Shown here piece after piece: positions 6,603-13,162 of a DNA stretch of 33,011 bases. Under the pieces are notes generated by a model. That model was not told where the DNA came from, made no database searches, and was given only the letters and a program-made list of their open reading frames with translations. Within the stretch, counting starts at the first letter, position 1, and each line of letters begins with the position of its first letter. Origin of the DNA: a bacterium. GTDB taxonomy: Bacteria; Patescibacteriota; Saccharimonadia; Saccharimonadales; SZUA-47. The DNA lies in assembly GCA_030427125.1 (NCBI GenBank), contig JAUHXF010000001.1:83091-116101 (forward strand), written 5' to 3'. The position numbers and the translations under genes were made by a program.

Positions 6603-6881
6603 CTACCAAACTATTCGATGATGCAGCAACATATGTGCAGCATCTTGGTTATATGCTTTTAAGTGTTTTGCAGCTTGTCTGCGGATGTCATTAGCAGTAA
6701 CTTCATGCTTTTTCTGAATCCAATGGTTCACATCTTTCATGACTTTATCTGCGACTAATTCCGCACTGCCGGCAGGTTCACGCACCGCAAGACAGGCTGC
6801 AAACACTGCTGCATAGACCTTTTTAGAGTCATATGGTTCTGTATGGCCAGCTCGTTTTACGATGTGGCTTGTATGGCTCAT
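6603..6881 (-). CDS. Stand-alone ATP-cone domain protein
   Basis: A 92-residue protein that is nearly all one ATP-cone: the family start (IVKRAGHTEPYDSKKVYAAV), a long helix pair, and the closing HEVTANDIRRQAAKHL stretch. ATP-cones bind ATP or dATP and normally regulate ribonucleotide reductase or the repressor NrdR, where they are fused to a catalytic or zinc domain. Here no other domain is present. It lies between the CcdA-like gene (10-base gap, AGGAG 8 bases before the ATG) and the disulfide reductase (9-base gap), so it probably senses nucleotide state for this redox unit. That role is inference. Confidence 0.85.
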   Translation of the reverse strand: MSHTSHIVKRAGHTEPYDSKKVYAAVFAACLAVREPAGSAELVADKVMKDVNHWIQKKHEVTANDIRRQAAKHLKAYNQDAAHMLLHHRIVW

Positions 6882-6891
6882 ATGCTATCTC

Positions 6892-7596
6892 CTACCCGAA
6901 GTTAATTGTGCCATTAGCTATTAAAATCAGAATCCAACCGAGCGCAACGAACATGAGCCCCATTGCTAATCGCATATTACCTTTAGACTCTTCCTTCCAC
7001 TTGCTGACAGTACTGATTTTTGTACCACTGGCAACCATAACAAGGATAACAATAAGCGGTAGTACAAATACGACGTTGTACAAAACCATTAGCAGGAATG
7101 CCCAAATTGTGAAATCTATTCGAAGAATTGTCAGGATAGCAAGGTAGGGCGCTCCAGTACACGGTAGCTCTACTGCTGCGACGAACGCTCCCAGAAGCAT
7201 GACACTCCACACGGATTTACTACTGGTCGACCAGTCATGGATTTTATCTGCATATTTCTTTGGTATCTGCAGGCTCATACCTTTTCCGTACCAGAAGTAG
7301 TCTTTCACCTCAAGAATACCCGCGAATATGACGAGTAATCCGACGGCAATTGAGAGGTATTCAGCTAAGACAATTGGGATGTTCGAAAAGAAGTAGATGA
7401 GACCAAGGCCTGCAATGAGGTATGTGGCAAATATGGCAAAAATGTATGCACCTCCGACTTTAAGAAGTCTCGCGGGTGAGCCACCCTGACCAAGAACAAC
7501 TGAAACCATGAGGATGAGTACACCAATAGCGCATGGATTAATTGAATCAATAGCGGCTGCGCCAAGAACAATGCTTAGTTGTGGGAGATCTAACAT
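6892..7596 (-). CDS. CcdA/DsbD-type thiol-disulfide transmembrane protein
   Basis: A 234-residue membrane protein with about six hydrophobic helices. It carries the two family cysteines in symmetric positions: Cys22 in SINPCAIG and Cys146 in VELPCTGAPY. Proteins of this family pass electrons from cytoplasmic thioredoxin-like donors through the membrane to thiol proteins outside. It overlaps the preceding gene by one base (TAATG), with GGAGGAG before the start, so the two are translationally coupled. The neighbouring disulfide reductase could be its electron source, and the Cys- and His-rich upstream protein its outside partner. Confidence 0.9.
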   Translation of the reverse strand: MLDLPQLSIVLGAAAIDSINPCAIGVLILMVSVVLGQGGSPARLLKVGGAYIFAIFATYLIAGLGLIYFFSNIPIVLAEYLSIAVGLLVIFAGILEVKDYFWYGKGMSLQIPKKYADKIHDWSTSSKSVWSVMLLGAFVAAVELPCTGAPYLAILTILRIDFTIWAFLLMVLYNVVFVLPLIVILVMVASGTKISTVSKWKEESKGNMRLAMGLMFVALGWILILIANGTINFG

Positions 7597-8525
7597 TACC
7601 GGTCTCCTCCTTCCATCTCAACCTGTTTCAAATTGCACAATTCTGGATTAAATTCACTGACGCCAAATTCTGTACAGCGGTCCTGATCACGCACTCCGTA
7701 TTGTTGACAGAGTCTATCTGTAGAGTCCTTTGCAGTATCAAATTCAACAATGAGACAATCACCCGGCGGGACAATTGATTCATCACGCATGATGTATTTC
7801 TTGGGTTCGTCGAGTTTTGTTTGTGTATACGTGTTGCTGCCGTCATCGTTATAGCGCATCAAAAAGGCTTGCACTTCACCAGTACCGGCTTCACCGCAAC
7901 TATCACCATTGCGTGCTTGAATGACAGGTTTGCCATCGCCATCCTGAACTACTAAGTCGCGTACTATTTGCTCATCGCCTCTTGGTACATCTCCATCGAG
8001 GTCATTTTCGAATAATTGTTCGTCTGTGGCAATAATTATCTGATCATTCGTGATGGCACCTTCAGTGACTTGCATGAATTTCTCGAGTGATGCATCAAAT
8101 TCTTTTTCGAAAACAACGCCTTCTAGGTGAATACGCTTGTCATCATGTTCGTGATAGACACTCGTTCCTACTTTGTTTGACAGGAAGGCATATGGATCTC
8201 GTAGCTCAACTTCTTGGCCACACACCCAGAACTCAATGTCTGTATGCCAGTGGACAGGACCTTTTGATTCAGATTGCACGTTCACATACACTGTTGACCC
8301 AACTAATAGTAGAGAAGGCAGGATAATCGTTGACGCGATGAGGACAAATAATGGCGTCTTTAATCCGTGAAATTTCTTGTTTTTTACTGTGATTGCTGCC
8401 AGTACGAGAAGAACAATTAACACAAGTGACGCAACACCGATTACTCGGATGCTGAGTGCTTTAATGTCACCGTTAATATCTTCTCTCTCGGCTGTTTGCG
8501 CGAGTATTGATATAAATGAATGCAT
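7596..8525 (-). CDS. Membrane protein with a His- and Cys-rich outer domain
   Basis: A 309-residue protein with two TM helices (about 26-47 and 57-81) and a large C-terminal domain expected outside the cell. The first part of that domain has His92-Trp-His94, Cys102, His125-x-His127 and His133 (VHWHTDIEFWVCGQ, then YHEHDDKRIHLEG). This pattern suggests a small metal-binding beta domain, as in other HxH proteins of archaea and CPR bacteria. Six Cys are spread over the outer domain. I do not recognise the rest. I start it at the ATG 8525, just after a good promoter; an in-frame TTG at 8606 would add 27 residues. It heads the operon with the CcdA-like, ATP-cone and reductase genes, so metal handling coupled to thiol redox is a reasonable guess. 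Confidence 0.75.
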   Translation of the reverse strand: MHSFISILAQTAEREDINGDIKALSIRVIGVASLVLIVLLVLAAITVKNKKFHGLKTPLFVLIASTIILPSLLLVGSTVYVNVQSESKGPVHWHTDIEFWVCGQEVELRDPYAFLSNKVGTSVYHEHDDKRIHLEGVVFEKEFDASLEKFMQVTEGAITNDQIIIATDEQLFENDLDGDVPRGDEQIVRDLVVQDGDGKPVIQARNGDSCGEAGTGEVQAFLMRYNDDGSNTYTQTKLDEPKKYIMRDESIVPPGDCLIVEFDTAKDSTDRLCQQYGVRDQDRCTEFGVSEFNPELCNLKQVEMEGGDR

Positions 8526-8545
8526 CTTTGTTTCTAGCCCACCAA

Positions 8546-8573
8546 ATATTAATTTATGTTGCTTATGGTTCAA
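8546..8573 (-). promoter_or_regulatory. Promoter of the envelope-redox operon
   Basis: On the minus strand TTGAAC (8568-8573) and TAATAT (8546-8551) are 16 bp apart. Transcription should start near 8539, giving a leader of about 14 bases before the ATG at 8525. This supports that start over the upstream TTG. Confidence 0.7.
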
Positions 8574-8606
8574 ATTGACTATAACATTATGTATATCTGG
8601 GAGCAA

Positions 8607-8612
8607 TATAAT
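8607..8612 (+). promoter_or_regulatory. -10 element of the P-type ATPase gene
   Basis: A perfect TATAAT lies 30 bases before the ATG at 8643, with no clear -35. The short leader contains GTGGTGG as a possible ribosome site. Confidence 0.45.
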
Positions 8613-8642
8613 CTCCCCCTAAAAGTGGTGGTAAATAGATAG

Positions 8643-11549
8643 ATGAATACATGGTTTCAAAAACACGCAGACGATGTTCTCCACGAGCAGAACGTCACGC
8701 TAGATAAAGGACTGAGTAGCACAGAAGTGTCTACTAGATTAAAACAGTATGGCGCTAATCAGCTCGAATCAGCCGAAAAAATAAATCCTTTCACGCTGTT
8801 TATTGGTCAGTTTAAGGACGTCTTAGTCATTATTTTGCTTGTCGCCGCTGTTGTTTCGTGGGGTGTTGGGCTGGTGGCTGAACCTGAAGCGCACCAGCTG
8901 GCATCGGCTGAGCAGCGAATGCAGTTCGAAGAAAAAGTATGCGTAGAACTACCTGGCCAAGGTATCAATGCAGACTGCGCAAAACTACAGGGAGTGTACG
9001 ATGAAAACTCATACGAACTGTGGTGCAGCGATGAAAATGCGTGCGAAGTGCATGAAGCTGGCCATGCACCTGAGGGTGAATCAGGCGAAGGTGCTCAAGA
9101 GGCATTGTTGATTTTTGCTATTGTGCTCGCAATAGCGATTATCGGCTTCTTCAACGAGTATAAAGCGGAAAAGACTGTTGAGGCTTTGAAGAAGCTTGTT
9201 GGTGCTAAAGCAAGTGTGCGACGAGATGGAAAGGTTATCGAGGTTGATGCTACTGAAATAGTGCCCGGGGATATCGTTGTTCTAGAGGAGGGCCAAAAAG
9301 TTCCAGCTGACTTGCGATTAGTACAAGTACGAAACCTCCAGGTGAACGAGGCGAGCTTAACTGGAGAGAGTCTGCCTGTTAGTAAGTCGGAGCAGCTTAT
9401 TAAAGACGATGCTGCACTGGGTGATCAAAAGAACATGGCTTTTGCCGGTACATTTGTTACACAAGGTACAGCTGAGGGTGTGGTGGTAGAGACTGCACAA
9501 ACCACAGAGCTCGGTAAGATAGCGACGCTAGTGAATGCAGTTGATACTGAGCAAACACCAATGCAGCGCAAGCTAGACGAGCTGGGTAAAAAACTCGGTC
9601 TGCTCATTCTTATTATCTGTACAATTGTGTTTTTTGTAGTGATATTCCTCGTTGATGAAGCCCGTGATAAGGACTTCTTACAGCGAATGATTTTTGCTTT
9701 TACTGCGGCGGTAGCCTTAGCGGTCGCGGCTATACCAGAGGGTCTTGCTTTTGTTGTTCGCATTAGTCTTGCGCTTGGAGCGCGACGTATGGCGAGCAAG
9801 AATGGATTGGTGCGCAAGCTGAGTGCTGTCGAGGCACTCGGTTCAACTGACGTTATATGTTCCGATAAGACGGGTACGCTGACACGCGGTGAAATGACAG
9901 TACGAGAGATAGTTGCTGGCGGGGAATCGCTTCAGGTCACAGGCGGTGGCTATGATCTGGTGGGTGATTTTGAAAAAGATGGTAAAAAAACGAAGCCGAG
10001 TCACCCTCACGAGAGGCTGCTTATAATCGGTGCACTATGCAATAATGCTCGCTTAAAGGGAGATACTGTTCTCGGTGATCCTACGGAAGGGAGCCTGCTT
10101 GTTTCTGCAGCTAAGGATAGCTATAACTACGAACGTGTGCAGAAAAACTACCCACGAATAAATGAAGTGCCATTTACGAGTGACCGGAAGTTCATGAGTA
10201 CTGTGCACACTGTCGAAGACGGGTTTCTAGTCGCAGCTAAAGGCTCAGTTGAAGCAACGCTCGCGCGATGCACGCATATGCTTAACGCGAAGGGTAAGAA
10301 GGTAAAAATGACACCGGCCGATAAGAAGGCCATTCAAGAAAGAAATAAGGCTCTGAGCTCTCAAGCATTACGCGTGCTCGCGTTTGCACAGAAAGAAGTT
10401 AAGACCGAACCGAAGACTGAAGCGCAGATAGAAAAGGATCTTGTCTTTGTTGGATTGCAAGCCATGATGGATCCACCGCGTGCAGAAGTCGTACAAGTGG
10501 TTCACCAAGTGCAGACTGAGGCTGGTATGCGAGTAGTGATGATAACCGGTGATTACATTGAGACCGCAAAGGCGGTAGCAGCCGAAATTGGTATCCAAGG
10601 CGAGGCTATCAGTGGTAACGAACTAGAGGCAATGAGCCAGCAAGAATTTGAAGAGAAGGTAGAGGATATTTCTATTTATGCACGGGTGAATCCTGAGCAT
10701 AAAATTCGTATTGTCAAAGCTCTGAAGAAGCACGGGCATCAAGTAGCCATGACAGGTGATGGCGTAAACGACGCGCCAGCGATTAAGGCTGCCGATATTG
10801 GTATTGCTATGGGTATTACAGGTACAGACGCAGCCAAAGAAGCAGCCGATCTCATTCTACTTGATGATAAGTTTGTCACCATCATCAACGCCATTGAGGA
10901 GGGGCGGGGAATTTTCGATAACGTCCGTAAGTTCGTCAATTTCCTCATCAGCTGTAACATCGCTGAAGTTCTTGTGATTCTATTTGGTATTTTATTCTTT
11001 AATAACTTATTGCTCACCGCTGCTCAGCTGCTTTTTATTAATATTGTCACCGATGGGCTGCCAGCCATTGCTCTAGGTTCAGACCCAGCCAGGAGCGATG
11101 TATTGAAGGCGAAGCCGCATCGATTCCAGGAGGCTATCCTGACAAAGCGCGTGTGGACTGAGATTTTTGTTTTTGGATCTCTCATGACTGTCGCCATGTT
11201 GATTCAATATTGGTACAACACAACACACGAAAGTATGTTGGCGGCTGTATCGGCTGCGTTTACTGCGATGGTTGTCTACGAACTGGTACGACTAGTTGAT
11301 ATACGAACTGATTACAAGATTAAATGGCTCTCTAACCCTATGTTGACCGTTGCCATGGCTATATCGTTAGTGCTACAGCTTGCCGTATTGTACGTTCCAT
11401 CGATTGCTGAGTATTTTGGAGTTGGCCCGTTGTCGGCACACGATTGGGTCTTCATGGCCATAGGTTCAGTGCTTTTGTTTGTCGCTATGAAAGCAGCTAA
11501 CCCCATACTCGACTCCCTGGTAGGCGGCGAGCACCATAGGCGCGCATAA
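8643..11549 (+). CDS. Cation-transporting P-type ATPase, SERCA/PMR1-like (Ca2+)
   Basis: A 968-residue P2A-type pump that should export Ca2+ with ATP. It has the N-terminal cation ATPase domain, the actuator TGES (240-243), PEGL in M4 (365-368), phosphorylation Asp408 in DKTGT, the nucleotide-site KGS (533-535) and the hinge GDGVND (705-710). Ca2+-binding positions are kept: Glu in PEGL, Glu775 in M5 and N-x2-TD in M6 (800-804). The outside loop between TM1 (about 58-78) and TM2 (about 153-170) is unusually long, some 75 residues instead of the usual 10-20, acidic, and has four Cys (100, 112, 128, 134). It is divergent from the redox operon, so the loop cysteines could be substrates of that system. 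It is a single-gene unit. Confidence 0.95.
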   Translation: MNTWFQKHADDVLHEQNVTLDKGLSSTEVSTRLKQYGANQLESAEKINPFTLFIGQFKDVLVIILLVAAVVSWGVGLVAEPEAHQLASAEQRMQFEEKVCVELPGQGINADCAKLQGVYDENSYELWCSDENACEVHEAGHAPEGESGEGAQEALLIFAIVLAIAIIGFFNEYKAEKTVEALKKLVGAKASVRRDGKVIEVDATEIVPGDIVVLEEGQKVPADLRLVQVRNLQVNEASLTGESLPVSKSEQLIKDDAALGDQKNMAFAGTFVTQGTAEGVVVETAQTTELGKIATLVNAVDTEQTPMQRKLDELGKKLGLLILIICTIVFFVVIFLVDEARDKDFLQRMIFAFTAAVALAVAAIPEGLAFVVRISLALGARRMASKNGLVRKLSAVEALGSTDVICSDKTGTLTRGEMTVREIVAGGESLQVTGGGYDLVGDFEKDGKKTKPSHPHERLLIIGALCNNARLKGDTVLGDPTEGSLLVSAAKDSYNYERVQKNYPRINEVPFTSDRKFMSTVHTVEDGFLVAAKGSVEATLARCTHMLNAKGKKVKMTPADKKAIQERNKALSSQALRVLAFAQKEVKTEPKTEAQIEKDLVFVGLQAMMDPPRAEVVQVVHQVQTEAGMRVVMITGDYIETAKAVAAEIGIQGEAISGNELEAMSQQEFEEKVEDISIYARVNPEHKIRIVKALKKHGHQVAMTGDGVNDAPAIKAADIGIAMGITGTDAAKEAADLILLDDKFVTIINAIEEGRGIFDNVRKFVNFLISCNIAEVLVILFGILFFNNLLLTAAQLLFINIVTDGLPAIALGSDPARSDVLKAKPHRFQEAILTKRVWTEIFVFGSLMTVAMLIQYWYNTTHESMLAAVSAAFTAMVVYELVRLVDIRTDYKIKWLSNPMLTVAMAISLVLQLAVLYVPSIAEYFGVGPLSAHDWVFMAIGSVLLFVAMKAANPILDSLVGGEHHRRA

Positions 11550-11556
11550 AATACTA

Positions 11557-11585
11557 TTGACAAAAAGAAAAGCATAAGCTATAAT
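11557..11585 (+). promoter_or_regulatory. Consensus promoter of the 51-residue gene and structured RNA
   Basis: TTGACA (11557-11562), 17 bp, TATAAT (11580-11585) is an exact sigma70 consensus, the strongest promoter in the window. The following 64-base leader is A-rich with AAAGGA 9 bases before the ATG. It implies a very abundant transcript. Confidence 0.93.
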
Positions 11586-11655
11586 AGCTAGCGTTGAATC
11601 AAAACAAAAAAACGAATCAACAAAACAAAAAATAAGTACGAAAGGATCAATTCAA

Positions 11656-11811
11656 ATGGTATTTGGTCTCGGTTCTAAAAAAACAGTAAAAGAAGATACA
11701 TCATCTAAGAAAGCAAAAAAAGCTTCCGGATCTTCACAAGCTGATGAAGCCGCTGAACTTCTCAAAAAAATGGAAGAGAAGAAACAGGGCGATGAATGTG
11801 CATTTTGTTAA
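11656..11811 (+). CDS. Small Lys-rich protein with C-terminal CxxC (51 residues)
   Basis: A 51-residue protein that starts MVFGLGSKKT, continues with a Lys/Ser-rich stretch, then a short helix (DEAAELLKKMEEKKQ), and ends DECAFC with the last two Cys spaced C-x2-C at the very terminus. I do not recognise a family. The signals are strong: consensus promoter, A-rich leader, AAAGGA, and a highly basic composition. A terminal CxxC could bind metal, form a disulfide or be modified. It is followed by a long structured non-coding stretch with no promoter visible between, so protein and RNA probably share a transcript. Confidence 0.75.
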   Translation: MVFGLGSKKTVKEDTSSKKAKKASGSSQADEAAELLKKMEEKKQGDECAFC

Positions 11812-12359
11812 CCACTGCGTTACTTGAGAGGGAATGATTTTCCCTCTCAACGCGCAGGGCAACTACAAAAGCAGATTGCTCTGGCTGCTCTCCCTTCGGA
11901 AAATGCACAAGTATTCGTGAAGTGAATTCACAAAAACTTGCTTACTCATGAACTGGAGCAGGCGAGCGAAGCGGTTTGATGAGGACGAGCGATTTTTTCC
12001 CACACTTTTCATCAACAAAAAAGTGCGAATTTTAAAAAATTGCTCGCAACTCACCAAATCTTCTACCTCAAAAGTAGAAGTAAAACTTCGAAATCTACAA
12101 TTTATGTGGATAAGAAAAACAAAACCGGTTTGTTTTTCACGAAGAGTGTATGACATACTAGTCAAGTTCATACAAAAATAAAAAATATAAAACTAACAAA
12201 AAAGGGCTATCTTTTCGATGAGCTACGAACGATCAGTTTCTAAGAGTTTTCTCGTAAAACTTTACGACAAAATCTTTGAAGCTTAGAATGATTAAATCAT
12301 TCTGAACAACAAAACTTCTTTGGGTTTGCAGGGTCAGTCCTCACCCAAAGAAGTTTTTT
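11812..12359 (+). ncRNA. Long structured RNA region of unknown class
   Basis: About 550 bases have no convincing gene but a dense chain of hairpins: 11824-11850 (11 bp), 11870-11889, 11908-11940 (nested), 11986-12046 (13 bp with one G-U, enclosing a 7-bp inner stem), 12060-12080 (7 bp), 12086-12144 (enclosing a 10-bp stem with ACCGG loop), 12147-12174, 12252-12267 and 12285-12303. It ends in a 15-bp terminator. The 13-bp stem keeps pairing through a G-U, which suggests selection on RNA. I see none of the RNase P, tmRNA, SRP or 6S core sequences I know. It may be the 3' part of the 51-residue gene's mRNA or a processed RNA. Confidence 0.55.
12311..12359 (+). terminator. Strong terminator of the structured RNA
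   Basis: A 15-bp perfect stem (12311-12325 with 12343-12357) and a run of six T (12354-12359). The 17-base loop is unusually long and GC-rich and could itself make contacts. AAAGAAGTTTT of the 3' arm recurs at 12369-12379. Confidence 0.9.
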
Positions 12360-12383
12360 AATCTAGCAAAGAAGTTTTATATC

Positions 12384-12392
12384 TGTTAAAAT
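12384..12392 (+). promoter_or_regulatory. Extended -10 promoter of the CAU tRNA
   Basis: TGTTAAAAT fits the extended -10 pattern TGn-TATAAT with one change. It lies 25 bases before the tRNA. No good -35 is visible. Confidence 0.4.
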
Positions 12393-12417
12393 CATCAAAC
12401 AATCATATTTGTAATAT

Positions 12418-12494
12418 GGCAGGGTAGCTCAGTTGGTTAGAGCGCAGGACTCATAAGCCTGAGGTCACGAGTTCAAATCTCGTCCCTGCTACCA
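12418..12494 (+). tRNA. tRNA with CAU anticodon (elongator Met or Ile2)
   Basis: A full cloverleaf with encoded CCA. The acceptor GGCAGGG pairs with CCCTGCT (G1-U72 wobble), the D arm is GCTC/GAGC, the anticodon loop is CTCATAA, and the T arm is ACGAG/CTCGT. Bases 1 and 72 pair, so it is not the initiator. The top anticodon-stem pair, 31-39, is A-G and cannot pair normally. CAU is also read by tRNA-Ile2 after TilS adds lysidine, and tilS lies about 700 bases away. The sequence alone does not let me choose. Confidence 0.9.
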
Positions 12495-12497
12495 AAC

Positions 12498-12521
12498 ACC
12501 CACCATCAAGTGGGTATTTTT
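12498..12521 (+). terminator. Terminator of the CAU tRNA
   Basis: A 6-bp stem ACCCAC/GTGGGT (12498-12503 with 12510-12515) is followed by A and five T. The T-run overlaps the stop codon of the converging HD-domain gene. Confidence 0.8.
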
Positions 12522-13143
12522 ATGTCGCTTTGCCTTCGTTGAATAGTGCATTATCATTCTGAATTTCTGCACGAAACACTTGCCATATCTTTGCTATTTC
12601 TGGTGAAGGTTCGGTTTTTTCGTCTTTTAGTTCAACAACTGTTTTTCTGTCGATGTCATATTTCTTCCAGGTTTTTCCGTCGGACATGATGTTATGCATC
12701 ATTGGCAAGATTTTATCGAGGGCTTTAACGAAAACAGCTTCTTTATCCGTTTGCGCTTCATACTGTCGAATTGTGTCAGTCATATCAGGGAAGTCCTGCC
12801 AGTCCGATTCCAATCTCTTTAGAGCTTCGGCTTCTTTTTGATCTTTTATCTTGTCTTGTTCTTTTGTGCGACCAACTGCCATGACATCACCAGCATGAAT
12901 CTCGACGAGATCATGAGTAAGCGCATAGCGTATTACCTTGTCTTTGTTGAGCTCGGGAAATGAGTCGCATAAGTACCACGCCATCATTGCCAGGTGATAA
13001 CTATGTTCAGTATCAGTTTCTCGTCGGTCTTTGCGTTTCCCATCTGGTAGGAAAATCATTCGCTCTATATCTAAGAATTGATTAAGTAGACGCTGCAAGT
13101 CCATCATACGTTGTGCTATTTTCTCGTTATCTACTCCGCTCAT
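12520..13143 (-). CDS. HD-domain hydrolase, YfbR/HDDC2-like 5'-nucleotidase family
   Basis: A 207-residue metal-dependent phosphohydrolase. The HD signature is spread as His47 (DTEHSYH), His77-Asp78 (ALTHDLVEIHAGD) and a later Asp in FVKALDKILP, with Arg-rich residues (KRKDRRETD) ahead of the first His as in the HD_3 family. Close families remove phosphate from deoxynucleoside monophosphates, so a role in nucleotide salvage or balance is likely, but the substrate is not fixed. The ATG at 13143 faces the tilS start only 19 bases away, and a TATAAT on the minus strand ends 7 bases before it, with no Shine-Dalgarno. Confidence 0.88.
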   Translation of the reverse strand: MSGVDNEKIAQRMMDLQRLLNQFLDIERMIFLPDGKRKDRRETDTEHSYHLAMMAWYLCDSFPELNKDKVIRYALTHDLVEIHAGDVMAVGRTKEQDKIKDQKEAEALKRLESDWQDFPDMTDTIRQYEAQTDKEAVFVKALDKILPMMHNIMSDGKTWKKYDIDRKTVVELKDEKTEPSPEIAKIWQVFRAEIQNDNALFNEGKAT

Positions 13144-13149
13144 GAGCTG

Positions 13150-13156
13150 TATTATA
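13150..13156. promoter_or_regulatory. Symmetric, apparently bidirectional -10 between the HD gene and tilS
   Basis: The 7 bases TATTATA read TATTAT on the plus strand (13150-13155) and TATAAT on the minus strand (13151-13156). Each hexamer ends exactly 7 bases before an ATG (13163 plus, 13143 minus). One core element could start two leaderless mRNAs. Clear -35 boxes are not visible inside the flanking genes. Confidence 0.6.
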
Positions 13157-13162
13157 TATGCA

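Noticed and set aside
8526-8606. A TTG start at 8606 for the His/Cys-rich membrane protein, preceded by GGGGGAG
   Set aside because: A good promoter (8546-8573) lies inside that extension, and the ATG at 8525 follows it closely. The GGGGGAG also pairs with the CTCCC that follows. The extension remains possible but is less likely.
9425-9817. A 130-codon frame opposite the P-type ATPase
   Set aside because: It is an antisense shadow of a highly conserved coding region with no start signals. The same applies to long frames opposite lepA, dnaK, ftsH and dnaJ.
11863-12181. Open frames on both strands (102 and 77 codons) in the structured region
   Set aside because: Both run through the hairpin-rich sequence, lack ribosome sites or promoters, have erratic composition and no recognisable domains. 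RNA structure explains the region better.
11812-12359. Identity as RNase P RNA, tmRNA, SRP RNA, 6S RNA or a hammerhead ribozyme
   Set aside because: No GAGGAAAGUCC-type RNase P core, no tRNA-like ends or tag frame, no SRP tetraloop domain, and no long 6S-like duplex. A TTTGATGAGGACGAG stretch looks like a hammerhead start but lacks the GAAAC partner.
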